From positions 2,167,837 through 2,195,336 of the forward strand of contig CAUJGJ010000030.1 in NCBI GenBank assembly GCA_963170055.1: 27,500 nucleotides of DNA, read 5' to 3'. Shown here piece by piece: positions 1 through 25,184 of this stretch. The notes below the pieces were generated by a model. The model saw nothing but the letters and a program-made list of their open reading frames with translations, had not been told where the DNA came from and ran no database searches. Positions within the stretch are counted from its first letter, which is position 1; the number at the start of each line of letters is the position of its first letter. The position numbers were made by a program, and so were the translations under genes. This DNA comes from Halisarca cf. caerulea (Eukaryota; Porifera; Demospongiae; Chondrillida; Halisarcidae).

Positions 1-317
1 ACTTCTCAATGTACTGTACACTCCGTAACACTTCTCAATGTACTGTACACTCCGTAACACTTCTCAATGTAGTGTACACTCCATAACACTTCTCAATGTA
101 GTGTACACTCTGTAACACTTCTCAATGTACTGTACACTCCGTAACACTTCTCAATGTACGGTACACTCCGTAACACTTCTCAATGTACGGTACACTCCGT
201 AACACTTCTCAATGTACTGTACACTCTGTAACACTTCTCAATGTAGTGTACACTCCGTAACACTTCTCAATGTACGGTACACTCCGTAACACTTCTCAAT
301 GTACTGTACACTCTGTA
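1..317. repeat. 29-bp minisatellite, about 11 copies
   Basis: The unit acttctcaatgtactgtaca plus ctccgtaac repeats every 29 bases with few changes, mainly in the middle of the near-palindromic tgtactgtaca core. It lies in intron 9 of the MROH1-like gene and starts at the window edge, so its full length is unknown. Confidence 0.95.
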
Positions 318-380
318 CGTACAGTGTATACATGGTGTATCATTCACAAAAGACAGACTACACAGGGATGCAATACTCAC

Positions 381-13674
<13,294 letters not shown>

Positions 13675-14084
13675 TTTATGGCCTCGTGATTTATCACGTG
13701 ACTATCAGCTGGCCATGCAATGCAATGCCTGCGCATGTACTAAAACAAGTATACTGGAACTTCAGAATCCTCGACGTCTAATTATAACAGTACGTATCCA
13801 TGTGACAGAATTTGCCCATGCATGGCCAAGCCAAGTAAGACAGTGGAATACACACTATCTATTATATAGCCGTATAAGTGTTTATTAGTCTCGTACCCAG
13901 ACCGTCACTCGGCGGCCATCAGACTAAGTGTTTATTTGCATACTTTGTCTATTAGTTTACTACTGAATTCAATGAATTGAACTTTGCCGCGGGCACTTCA
14001 TCAAATTCTGCAGATCAGAATCTTCAGAATCATAGTGCTGTGGAATAACTTCACATTAATTCATTAAGTTGTAATATATAATTT
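13675..14084. other. Intergenic region: likely MROH1-like promoter and end of upstream gene
   Basis: About 410 bases between the poly(A) signal of the secreted-protein gene and the MROH1-like start codon. No TATA box is seen for MROH1 and I cannot place its transcription start. Confidence 0.4.
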
Positions 14085-14090
14085 TTTATT
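14085..14090 (-). terminator. Poly(A) signal AATAAA of the secreted-protein gene
   Basis: The minus strand reads attaataaaaaatt, about 170 bases after the stop codon in AT-rich sequence. It is a canonical cleavage/polyadenylation hexamer and gives a compact 3' UTR. Confidence 0.5.
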
Positions 14091-14255
14091 AATATAATTT
14101 CTCTATAATTGAAAATCAACCATATAAGAGTTAATTTCCTATAATATTATAATATACTTCTACTGTTTCCAATTAGCCGTAAATGTAACTGTCATCAAGG
14201 TTCCTGTTTCTCTGTGTGATTGATTCAGTCACAGTGCCACTTGCTGCATGTTATG

Positions 14256-14420
14256 TTAGCAGCTTGCTTTATCCACTGATAACAATTTCTTCATATCACG
14301 TCCTACTGCAGCTGCATAGCATGTGTAATTTTCTGCTGGGATTGTTCCTAGTTCCGTTTCTTTTGAACAGCAATCATCCACACAAGATGGCATACCTAGT
14401 TCTTGACAAGTGCTATTGAT
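14256..14420 (-). CDS. Secreted cysteine-rich protein, exon 2
   Basis: Encodes residues 136-189, INSTCQELGMPSCVDDCCSK through LLSVDKASC and the stop. The acceptor is tatttctgcag. It contributes six cysteines (9-14), completing an even total. Confidence 0.7.
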   Translation of the reverse strand: MNSTCQELGMPSCVDDCCSKETELGTIPAENYTCYAAAVGRDMKKLLSVDKASC

Positions 14421-15192
14421 CTGCAGAAATAGTGACCATATTATTAATACAGATAAAGCAATTTTATTTTCAACTAATAATGCAGATTTCATCCAGGACT
14501 TGAACCCTTTTCCTGCTTTTGTTCTATAGTATACTCCGTAATGGATGCACATCGACACACAGTGACGTGTATTAAACTATACTGACTTATAACAGCTAGT
14601 GTGTGCAGATAAATGTGTACCATGTAGTGTGTGTATAGTAGTATACAGTGGGCAATATTCCTTTAAGTGCTATTCTATTAAGAGTGTTCCACTGTACATG
14701 CAATATATACATGAAAAAGTGTAATACAATACAATTCAGCTATATGTATGTTACAGTGAAGAGCTGTGTGTGACTTTATTGACTAACCATAATTGATGCC
14801 CAGTGTTTTATCCGTTGAATGCTAATTTGTGCTTCCATGCAGTGATCACAGCAGCTCCTAAACTGCACTTTTGCCAGTATGTTCAAGATTGACATAGTTC
14901 CAATTACTAACTCTCGAGTACGGCAATGCTCGTTGCATTGCGCAAAGTTAAAATCCATTTTGAGTGGACATGACCAGTTGTAGTGTTCTCTAAGACTCGT
15001 TGGTGAGCAAGTAAGACCATCACTCAACCCTGCTAAGGCATCTGTCTGATTTTGGATTTGCCTTTTGCCATGTTGCCATTTACTGTTGCCACAGATGTCT
15101 GCATTTCTTTTCATGACAAATGTAGGGGCAGAAAGAGCATACATCGTCATAAGAATGAGCAAGAGGAACTTTCCAATCATAGTTGCAGTCAT
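14256..15192 (-). CDS. Secreted cysteine-rich protein, two exons, anaphylatoxin/fibulin-like cysteine pattern
   Basis: Exon 1 is 15192-14788 and exon 2 is 14420-14256 with stop TAA. The join is ATG/gttagt to ctgcag/ATC, phase 0, giving 189 residues. A signal peptide is evident (MIGKFLLLILMTMYALSA, residues 5-22). The mature part has 14 cysteines and four N-X-S/T sequons (NQT, NWS, NST, NYT). The second half reads CCDHC..(21 residues)..CQELGMPSCVDDCC, close to the CC...C...C...CC layout of anaphylatoxin/fibulin domains. Two dibasic sites (MKR and GKR) lie soon after the signal peptide. ATG at 15192 is the first in frame; 15180 is an alternative. TATA box and poly(A) signal flank it at suitable distances. 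I do not recognise an orthologue, and the function is unknown: a matrix, signalling or defence protein are all possible. Confidence 0.72.
14788..15192 (-). CDS. Secreted cysteine-rich protein, exon 1
   Basis: Encodes residues 1-135: signal peptide, dibasic-flanked segment, and cysteines 1-8 ending with the SCCDHC cluster. The donor gttagt follows the final ATG (Met135). Without splicing the frame stops three codons later. Confidence 0.72.
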
Positions 15193-15292
15193 CTTTTAAA
15201 GTTCACTGAAACTCTTCTTAATGTGAATACTTCACAAAATATATCTGGATATTGCGATATGCTTCCAAAATGTTGAATCTCGGCGATCAGAT

Positions 15293-15302
15293 GCTTTTAT
15301 AG
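15293..15302 (-). promoter_or_regulatory. TATA box of the secreted-protein gene
   Basis: The minus strand reads gctataaaagc, a near-consensus TATA box about 100 bases upstream of the start codon at 15192. This predicts transcription starting about 30 bases downstream, near 15265-15275, with a 5' leader of roughly 75-80 bases. Confidence 0.6.
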
Positions 15303-15899
15303 CTACACATTAACACTGATCTCGTTCATTTACAATGCTGACAGGTGTTCCTGGGAAAGAAGCTTATCACTATTTCTCAGTTCTGACATAATTATTCTTC
15401 CATCTGACAGTTTATATATTGTTGTATATGTATATTTGTCCTTGTCAATGTTATGAATATGCGTGTCCATTATACTATAATCAGAACTATCAATTTCTGT
15501 TAATCAATACTTAATGTGATTATTGTAGCAACATCCTGTGATATTGACTTCCTGGATGCCACGTACATGCTCCAAGTTCAAATCCACAATCAAATGGGAT
15601 ATGCCACATGTATATGCATTAATAATATATATTATTATTATAATATGATATAAGTATTGATAAATTAATGTTATGATATACTATATATAGCCACCTCAAT
15701 GAGGATAGCACTTCGCTGTTCTGCAAGCTTTCATCCAAAGGGAATTTTGTCCTAATCAAACAAGCAGGCCGGGGAAATGTCAGGACGTCTTCATAATATT
15801 GTACAGAAGAGGACATGCATTAAGAAATGTCAGTATTAGAGACATGGACCAGATGTATCCATGCATGCATCCAATTATGCATGGGATATTAGAAAACTA
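15303..15899. other. Upstream flank of the secreted-protein gene
   Basis: AT-rich. A minus-strand frame at 15816-15619 (MSSSVQYYEDVLTFPRPACL...) looks somewhat protein-like but has no family match and only a weak splice donor, so it is not called as a gene. Confidence 0.35.
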
Positions 15900-16084
15900 C
15901 AGTAAAACTTGTCTATGACAACAATTCAAGGGACCAAGTAACTGTGGTCTCTGTAGACAGGTGGTCTTTGTACAGAGGTGCTTTAGTACAACTGAAGTGG
16001 ACAATGAGCCAGCTACAGTGGTCTCTATAGACAGGTGGTCTTTATATGTGATCGGGTGGTCTTTAAGACAGGTTTCATTTACTG
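15900..16084. mobile_element. pogo-like MITE with TA duplications
   Basis: The left end CAGTAAAACTTGTCTATGAC and right end TAAGACAGGTTTCATTTACTG. TA at 15898-15899 and 16085-16086. The internal word gacaggtggtcttt occurs twice. Confidence 0.68.
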
Positions 16085-16124
16085 TATACTGGCAACTGTA
16101 TTATCTACATATACGTATATACAT

Positions 16125-16127
<3 letters not shown>

Positions 16128-16200
<73 letters not shown>
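16128..16200. repeat. TA microsatellite
   Basis: About 70 bases of (TA)n, close to the right end of the preceding MITE. Confidence 0.95.
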
Positions 16201-16535
16201 ACACATTTTAGTCAGTCTGAGAATGATATCTGATCAAAATACTGATTCCAAAGTAAACTTATCTATACATAGTCAAGACAGAAACAACCCTAATGATAAT
16301 TAAAAATCGTTTTTATCAACTGAAGTTTATACTATTAAATAAATTATCAAATGTTTATGTACATTGTATTCCTGCTGCATTTATGGCAGCACTAATATTA
16401 TAATACATGGCCCGGAAAAGCTATACCTATAGTAGCCTGAGATAACTACATGCAGTAACAGTTACTGTCAGGTACATAAAGCTTGCACTTTGATTTAATT
16501 TACTGTATAACAGTGAAATTTGCTTATAGTACATA

Positions 16536-16745
16536 CAGTTGAACCTCACTATAATGAACCCTGGATACAATGAACTCCCTGATATAACAAACATAGACCT
16601 TGAATGTACACCTATTTACTCTATGTAAATGAACCCTGATATAGCGAACACCCTGATATAGTGAACACCCTGATGTAGTGAACACCCTGATAGAGTGAAC
16701 CTTTTCAGTGGTCCCGAGGGGGTTCGTTATTCTGAGGTTTGACTG
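16536..16745. mobile_element. pogo-like MITE with TA duplications and internal 17-bp repeat
   Basis: The left end CAGTTGAACCTCACTATAAT and right end TTCGTTATTCTGAGGTTTGACTG form clear inverted repeats, with TA at 16534-16535 and 16746-16747. Four 17-bp units (ccctgatatagtgaaca) occupy 16634-16700. Confidence 0.8.
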
Positions 16746-16756
16746 TACCTCCAATT

Positions 16757-16905
16757 CAGTACTGATTATCAGAGGTACTTACTATTAGGGTCAGTTTATG
16801 CATGCATGAGGTATACTATATACACAGGAACAGAATGAGGAGTACTTACTATCCTGCATGCAGGAGTATTTGCTAAACCAGGTGCTTACTAAGCAAACTC
16901 CACTG
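16757..16905. mobile_element. Truncated, inverted copy of the 3201-3677 MITE family
   Basis: Contains agaggtacttactat, gaggagtacttactatcc and the terminus GGTGCTTACTAAGCAAACTCCACTG followed by TA. The opposite terminus is absent. It lies directly beside the previous MITE. Confidence 0.62.
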
Positions 16906-16912
16906 TAATTAT

Positions 16913-17072
<160 letters not shown>

Positions 17073-17847
17073 CTTACATATTTTATTTTGAGTCTTCATC
17101 ACATTTAGATCAAGACGATTTGTCTTCTCCAATACCTTGGCAATCAATTTGTCCCGTTAATTTTGCAATGTAACAGAAAATAATCTGATGAAGTTCACAA
17201 AATAGTTCCAATAATCATATGCATACAAAAAACATTATTACCAAAATACATACACGAATTTGTACTCGTATATTGCAGCATAAATGAGGTAAGTTCAATA
17301 ACTATAAATTGTGACATGTCTGTAAGAACGATGCGGGTGCCGATATACCTATAAAGGTGGACACTGTCAAATCATGAAGTGGCTGGTTGTTTTCAACTCA
17401 TGGCATCTGAACACTGCTTAATATATTTTACACATTATGTTTTGGGTGCCCACCACACTTGTGTTAAGAGGGTTTATATATCTTCTCTTATAGCTCAGCA
17501 GACTGTACATGCATGCATGACACCTTTGCCGTCCCATATTACATGATTGCCTTGCAATTGATTACATCAACTCAACACTTTGACCCATCATGTGATGCCA
17601 ACACCGTACATACACATGTGTGTGTACTACCATTAATTCAGCTGTGCTGCAGGGTACTTGCCCATAGACATGGGAATCTTCACTGACTTGCTGAACACAG
17701 CATTGTATCAATCATTCATATAAAGTCCACGGGCACACTGTGACGTATGAAATATGACTTGTTGCATCATCCCCACCAATGTGTATACATATAGCACCAT
17801 ACAGTAATGTTTCGTCATTCGTCTTTTGTAGACAGACAGTCAGAAAA
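17073..17847. other. Upstream flank of the MFS gene
   Basis: Probably contains the promoter and 5' UTR. I see no TATA box at a convincing distance. An acceptor-like cttttgtag at about 17823-17831 could end a 5' UTR intron. Confidence 0.35.
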
Positions 17848-18012
17848 ATGGCCTCCTTAACCCTACTTCTTGACGACGTGCATTGCTGTAAATACCGCAA
17901 AGGACAGCATGGAAGCTATGACGTACCCCAAGGTGAAAGAGGAAAGTGCAATATTCTGTGCTGTGCTAAGGAACAAACCAAGAAAAAGTCCACTCCTTTA
18001 CCGTGGCTTAAG
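17848..18012 (+). CDS. ZIFL-like MFS exon 1, cytosolic N-terminus
   Basis: Residues 1-55, [20 protein letters not shown] ... [11 protein letters not shown]. It has two cysteine pairs (HCCKY and LCCAK), then the basic stretch and PLPW that precede helix 1 in this family. The donor is AAG/gtacgt. Confidence 0.72.
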
Positions 18013-20182
18013 GTACGTGACTATCTTAAAAGTGCGTATGTACATTCATATTACGTATGTTGAACACGAACCTTCTGTATGCGCGCTGAAACATGTTGTT
18101 TCAATGGTCTCAGAATAGTTTTACTTCGAGCTATCGTAGAAATCTTTTGCTGCTACCTTGCAGAGAGGTAGAACTGGCCGATTTACGCATGTACCGGGAA
18201 GTACTAGTTCCTGAGGCTGTACTGGTGCCTGAGGCTGTACTGGTGCCCGAGGCTGTACTGGTGCCTGAGGCTGTACTGATGCCTGAGGCTGTACTGGTGC
18301 CCGAGGCTGTACTGGTGCCCGAGGCTGTACTGGTGCCTGAGGCTGTACTGGTGCCCGAGGCTGTACTGGTGCCCGAGGCTGTATAGGGTCAGGCGTTGTA
18401 ACGTGTAGTATATATAGGCAATAGAAGTTGTGTGTAAGGGTACTTGTCTTCCTTTATGCTGTCCTCCTATATACGTATGCCACATTGTTTACCGTGTCTG
18501 TTTGTGAGAGCTTCCATTCATAGTTACGTACGTACATGGCATTCTATTCATGATATGAAGGCAATGTATTATAGCGAGTATCATAGGACCATAAACCCTC
18601 CCTCCCTCTCACTTGCACTTTAGTGGGTGAAGTGTGGAATTCATACGTTGTCTCCGCAAAGTGAACCTATCATGTGCCCATCTGAATGGGGGGGTCAAGT
18701 TATAGAGCCGATAGTCTCTGTTTCGACCATCTTCTTTGTAGCATTAGTACTTGGAAAACTGTTGTATGTGTATTTCTTCATGTGGGACACAAGCTGACAG
18801 AGTGAACTCAGCTGTAGCCTTGTGTACTGTTCCACTGATGGTGTCTTTTTTTCAGCTCCCCTCATGTGTACATACATTCCCACCCATTGAAATGTGAGTA
18901 GAAATAGTCAATGTTGTCAGTGGGAACACTTAATCTCAATGGGTCGACTTTTACGCTCATACGTACATATATCCCCTTCCCATTCTTTATGTACAGTACA
19001 TGTGTGCTTCAACACGTGTGTCCACGTGGGTATGAGCTTAAAAGTGGAACTTGCTTAGTGAGTAAGTACCTGTTTTAGTACACACTCCTGGATAGTAAGT
19101 ACTCCTCATTCTATCCCTGTGAATACCTCATGTACATAAACCAACCCTGATAGTAAGTATCTGGTTTAGTACATACTCCTGGATAGTAAGTACTCCTCAT
19201 TCTATCCCTGTGAATACCTCATGTACATAAACCAACCCTGATAGTAAGTATCTGGTTTAGTACATACTCCTGGATAGTAAGTACTCTTCATTCTGTCCGA
19301 GTGTGTGCCTCATGTTTACAATCCAACCCTGACAGTAAGTACATAGGTACCTCTCATAATAAGTACTGATGTTCCCATCAAGGTATGTACTAAGCAAGGT
19401 TCACTGTAGATAGATGCAGCAAAGTTTGTATGTGGAAGCACTTTGATGGTGTGTTGAACATGTGGTGCTCACATTCACATGCCTCAGGCCATGGTGTGTA
19501 CCAAGCCTTTACTGGCGTATTGAGTGAATTCCTGATACTATCAGATGGCTAGTTTGGTATAAAGTGAAACAGTACTGCATTCCCATGCAGAGATAAGATA
19601 TACAAGGGTCATGTACATACGTACATGTACGTACGTATGTCTTGAATTCAAATCATTTACAGTGAAACTCAGTTGACACATAATCACTTAACATGAAATG
19701 TGGGCTACAACAGGAAAGCAGCAAATAGCCCCCCTTAGTACCCGTAGTGCTCACAATAGCCCCTTTAGTGCCCCTAGTGCTCACAATAGCCCCTTTAGTG
19801 CCCCTAGTGCTCACAATAGCCCCTTTAGTGCCCCTAGTGCTCACAATTATACTGATAACATGAAATTCTCATAAAATGAACATTTTGCATCAGTCACTTG
19901 AGCTTGCGGTAACAGCATTCCACTGTGTACGTATGTATGTATGTACGTACGTATGTATGTATGTACATGTATGAATGCTGCTGATAATTTGTTGAGGGCT
20001 GTTTGCACATGGTGCTTACAGCATTGTATGTACGTGTCTGTCTCTCCTCTTGTGCTCGAAAGGTTCTTGTGGTCTCACTTGTCTTGTTTGGCAACAACTT
20101 TGGTGAGGAGTTACGTATTTTGTGAAAATGTGTGAACAGATTTTACATTGAGTTTGTACTGGATATTACAATTCACCAATAC

Positions 20183-20244
<62 letters not shown>

Positions 20245-20270
20245 TTCTTTTGTTATTTGTTGTTCAAGTC

Positions 20271-20337
<67 letters not shown>

Positions 20338-20392
20338 TTATTTTGTTGTTCGTTGTTCAAGTCAGTGTGTGTGTGTGTATGTGTGTGTGTGT

Positions 20393-20432
<40 letters not shown>

Positions 20433-22282
20433 TCAGGTGTGTTGTTAATTATCTATTGTTACATGCATAACCCATATGTGCCATTCATGACTCAACTGAT
20501 TATGTGTCTTTTTGTCAATGTTTTTTCATAATTCTTTAGTACATACGCATGTATGTACATTGGTTGATGTAACGTTCCTCAACCATTGCATGTTGCTACG
20601 CTATTGTTGAATGCTGTATTGACATCTCATATTATGTTTTGTTACAATCTGTATTCTTCCACTGTAATCACTCCTATTTGTATTGCTTCATTTTTGTAGT
20701 GTATTGTCAAACTGCTGTTATATATTGCAACACTACTGTCCTGCATTGCAAAACTACTGTCCTGCATTGGCACTACTATGCTGCATTGTAGATACTATCG
20801 CTGTCTGTATTAAGTTGAACATTGCCACTATCTTGCATTGTTTCATCACTATCCTATATTGCTTCACCACTGTCTTGTATTGCTTCATAACTGTACTGTA
20901 TTGCTTCATCACTGTCTTGTATTGCTTCATCACTTTATTGTATTGCTTCACCAGTGTATTATGTTCTATATTGCTTTAGTGCTGTCTCCTTTTTATATTC
21001 ACCAGTACGTGTCCTATAATATTACTTCACAACTGTCCTGTCTTGCATCACCACTATCCCATATTAGTTCACTACTGGGCTGTGTTGCTTCACCACTTTA
21101 TTTTTCTCCCTGCGTACATACGTACATACGTATGTACTGTAGTGAGTCTTATTCTGGTCTTTGACATTCTAGGCTCCCTCATGATCTTTCCATTCCTGCC
21201 TTTCATGATACAAGATTTCTTTCCATCACTACATCGAAGTGAGCTTGGTTCTAGGGCAGGCTACCTTGGATCATCTTACTACATTGGCAGCTTCTTTGGG
21301 AGCCTAATGGTGAGCAGTTCTGCGGGCACACATATACTCCTACATTATGTATGGCCTACATATATAAGTATGTGTAAACATTTATGTATGTATGTATACA
21401 TATGTGTATGTATGCATATGTGTGTACAGTGTGTATGCGTGCAATACGTCTTCCCCCACTTTCTGCTGTTTGTGTGGAACTTCAGTTTTCCGAAGCTCTG
21501 GGCCCAAGTTTGTAGGTTGCATATTGCAGGGTGTACAGGAGTCATCGTGGGCTATTTCTGGGATATTTCGGGAAGAAGCCCTATGCAAGGATTAAACAAT
21601 AACCAATGGTTGATATGCCATTGTTTTTTTATGCCTCAAGTTTTTTGCAAACAAATGCATGACTTTTGTATAGCATTACTACATGCGTATCACAGATTGG
21701 TTAATATACAAAAATGGATAATGGACCACACTTTTTTGAAATCTAAACCTTTATGTGACCACATGCAACCATATCATTACATACACACAGTGAAACCTGT
21801 CTAATCTGGCACCCGTGAGGGAATGTAAAACAGTGCTGGATTAGCAGGTTGCTGGATTATAGAGGTCAGTTTGTATGGTAAATAAATGGTTGGTGCCAGA
21901 GAACCTTGACAGGTTTAGGAGAATGCTGGTTTATAGAGGTGCTGGATTAGGCAGGTTCCACTGGATGTACGTGTGTGTAGCTACGTATATATAACCACTG
22001 GTCTCTTTTCTTCGGCCATTGCAGTGGGGTTGGTTTGCAGACAGGTTTGGCCGCAAGCCAGCAATGGTATTGGGCATTGCGGGAACAATATTCTCCATTG
22101 TGCTGTTTGGAACAGCTCAGAACTTTGCCTGGGCTATAGCAGCAAGGTTCCTGTGGGGCCTACTCAATGGGAATGTTGGAGTAGCCAAGACGTATATGGC
22201 AGAGGTGTGTGTACGTATGTGTGGGGTGCGTGTGTGTATACATGTATGCGTGTGACTCTGTGTGTTTGTGTGTGTATGTGTG

Positions 22283-22332
<50 letters not shown>

Positions 22333-22351
22333 CGCGTGCGTGTGTGTGTGT

Positions 22352-22418
<67 letters not shown>

Positions 22419-24189
22419 CATCGATCACCCTCCACTTACTGCAGGTGTGTGATGAAACAAACCAGGCTAAAGGTTTTTCTGTGATTGGAACAACAGCTGG
22501 ATTAGGACGATTGCTTGTAAGCTCTTTGTAGTATACAGATTGTACGTTTCTACGAAAATAGCTGGAATGCAGTGGCCTGTAGTTTGTACGTACATTTAAT
22601 TTTGTCGAGAAGATATTGCAGGGGTAGATTCAGGGATTTTGAATAGGTATGGTTGCAGTTATGACCATGCATGCACAACGTCAGGACATTCAGTACTACG
22701 TATTGTGGTCTGTATGCTAGTCTACATTATTGTTCACTAGCCGGAATCCTCACCTTATAACGCTACAGAATGGCGGCCATGTTGCATGACACCTGTTGGA
22801 TCTCAATGAGAATGGTAAAAATGGTTGTGAATCTGTCCGACTCTGATCATCAAACTAGCATAGTGTTCCCTCTAAGAGGAGATAAGAATGACCATGGCAT
22901 GCGGCTGGTGATACAGCTTATTCTGTGAACAGATAGTTAAGTGTTCTTTGAAGAAATTATGAAAGAGGGGGTTGTAACCCCAACATCCCCCCCCCCCCCT
23001 TTCCCTGTATTGTGTACATACATTGTGTTAGTACTAAGATATTTAGTTTTATACACAATATTATTTGTCACTACGCATACTCTGTACATATGTAACCTAA
23101 ACAGTTGAATGCAGTCCCTGCATATTTATCTCTCCCTAGGGTTCAGTTGTTGGAGGATTTTTGGCCCAGCCAGCTGATAAGTATCCCCTTCTCAAACTTG
23201 CCTTCTTCTGCACTTTCCCTTACCTCCTTCCGGGTCTGGTGGGTCTGTTTGTGGCAGTGCTGGCTCTGGTACTGTGTATCATATTCCTGAAGGAAACATT
23301 AAACAAGAAGAAAAAGGAGCAAAAGAGTACGGATGATAGAACACAGGGTGGACGTCATAGGGCAGGAGTAGAGAAAGATTTGGAAGAGGTGGCATTGCTG
23401 GAACTGGAAGACTTTGACAGTGGTGCTGAAACAGATTTGGACGAGTATTCAAACTCTGTTGATAATGAATGGAAAATTGCTGAAACTCATATTGATTCTC
23501 CAGAGTCGTTGCCTGTTGATGAGGACAACTCTTTGTCATCCAATTCTTCCAACAGTACCGACAGTGGTGCTGTTGAGCCCATCAAGGGGACTACTTTATC
23601 TGATGATGTGTGCTCCGAAGGAGATCGAGAGGTTGGTAGCCTTGATGAAGACGGCACTGACAGTACAGCAAGGACACTGGGCAATCCTGTACATACTAAC
23701 GGTGTAGTGAAGTATGCACAATTAGAGAGCAGTGAAGGCAGACAACGCACTAGAATGGAGAGAGTGGCCAAGCAACTGGAGCTCAAGTGTAAAGGATGCG
23801 GAGGTACGTACATGTACTGTATGTATGTCTACTGTACGTACGTACGTACATATGTACATACATATAGCATTATTGATGTACCGTCAAAAACTCAACTTTC
23901 TGATGTTATCCCTAACTTGACCAGGACTGCGTTACACTGACACTTGACTGCAGGGGGCACTTGCCTCCCAAGGTTCACCCCACCCCACCCCCTCCCTAGA
24001 GTCACCCGCCCCCACCCCAGATTTCTGTTTGAAAGAACACTGATACCTCCTAAAGGCAGGATTAATTGAAAAATCGGTAACAAAAACAACCAATTTGTAC
24101 TGTAACATTGGTATTATAATAAGAATGAATCCTAGATAGGACCCTGCTGTTGTGATATTTGTGCCCTACCTTTTGCTGTGTATATGTGT

Positions 24190-24222
<33 letters not shown>

Positions 24223-25106
24223 AGTTTGTGTTTTGTTTTATTTCATTGTTTGTGTTGTGTGATCCTGTTAAGGTGCACTTTGGCGGAAATTGAAGTACAT
24301 GTCTCAACTGCTTCGTGATCGACGAGTGGTCTTGTCTGTGTCACTCTACGGGTTGGCTGGGTTTGTGCAAGTTATGCTAACAGAGGTGTGTACAGAAACA
24401 CGGCATACATACATATGTACATTATACGTATCTCTGTGTACATTAGCACAATATGCTACTCAGAAAAGGACTGTGTATTACACTATCCTCCAGCCTCACA
24501 TGCAGACAGGATGGTTGTAAAAATGCTTCTCCCTGGAGTAGGCTACATACGTAGCTACGTGCGTGCATATACATATGTTGGTTGTAGGTTTGGTCACCCT
24601 AGAGTTCTGTACCCACTGTGGTCTGCTGTTGAGATGTGCCTCCCTTGACCCTGGACTTCTGTGTTTCCTGTGGTCTGTTGTGCCTCCGACTTATACCTAC
24701 GACACACCCTATAGCATGCCTGTGCACACTAGCTGGTAGAAAGTAGTGTGCAGTTGATGAATACAGTAGAACTTGGATAGTAAGTACCATTAAGGGAAGG
24801 CTAAATAGGAACGCACTATCAGAGGTACTTACTATCCAAGTTGATTTCAATGATATTGCATGAGGTAGGGACAGAGTAATGAGTACTTACTGTACATACT
24901 ATCAGACTAGTCCAGGAGTACTTACTAACCCAGGTACGAACTTACTAACAGAGTTTGTCTGTATCCTCATTCCTGTATTTTCTTTTCACTGATGTAGTTG
25001 TTTCCTCTGTTAATGGTCAATAATTATGAAAATGGAGGATACCACATGGACGATAATGAAATAGCAGTTGCAATTACTGTAGGTGTTGTTTTTCAGCTCT
25101 TGTTTC

Positions 25107-25184
<78 letters not shown>

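Noticed and set aside
1..317. CRISPR-like array of regular repeats
   Set aside because: The 29-bp units are directly adjacent with no unique spacers, so this is a minisatellite in a eukaryotic intron.
15619..15816. Minus-strand 65-codon frame MSSSVQYYEDVLTFPRPACL...
   Set aside because: Could be a first exon, but the donor-like site (AG/gtggct) is weak and I find no following exon before the TATA box of the next gene.
17779..17847. Upstream in-frame ATG adding 23 residues to the MFS protein
   Set aside because: The extension (MCIHIAPYSNVSSFVFCRQT...) looks unlike the family, and ATG 17848 has the better context aaaaATGG. A 5' UTR acceptor may even lie between them.
20683..20979. 98-codon hydrophobic frame with (FITVLYC)n
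   Set aside because: Produced by a 21-bp tandem repeat inside MFS intron 2.
23892..24089. Minus-strand frame through a C-rich stretch
   Set aside because: Intron 6 of the MFS gene, biased composition and no family resemblance.
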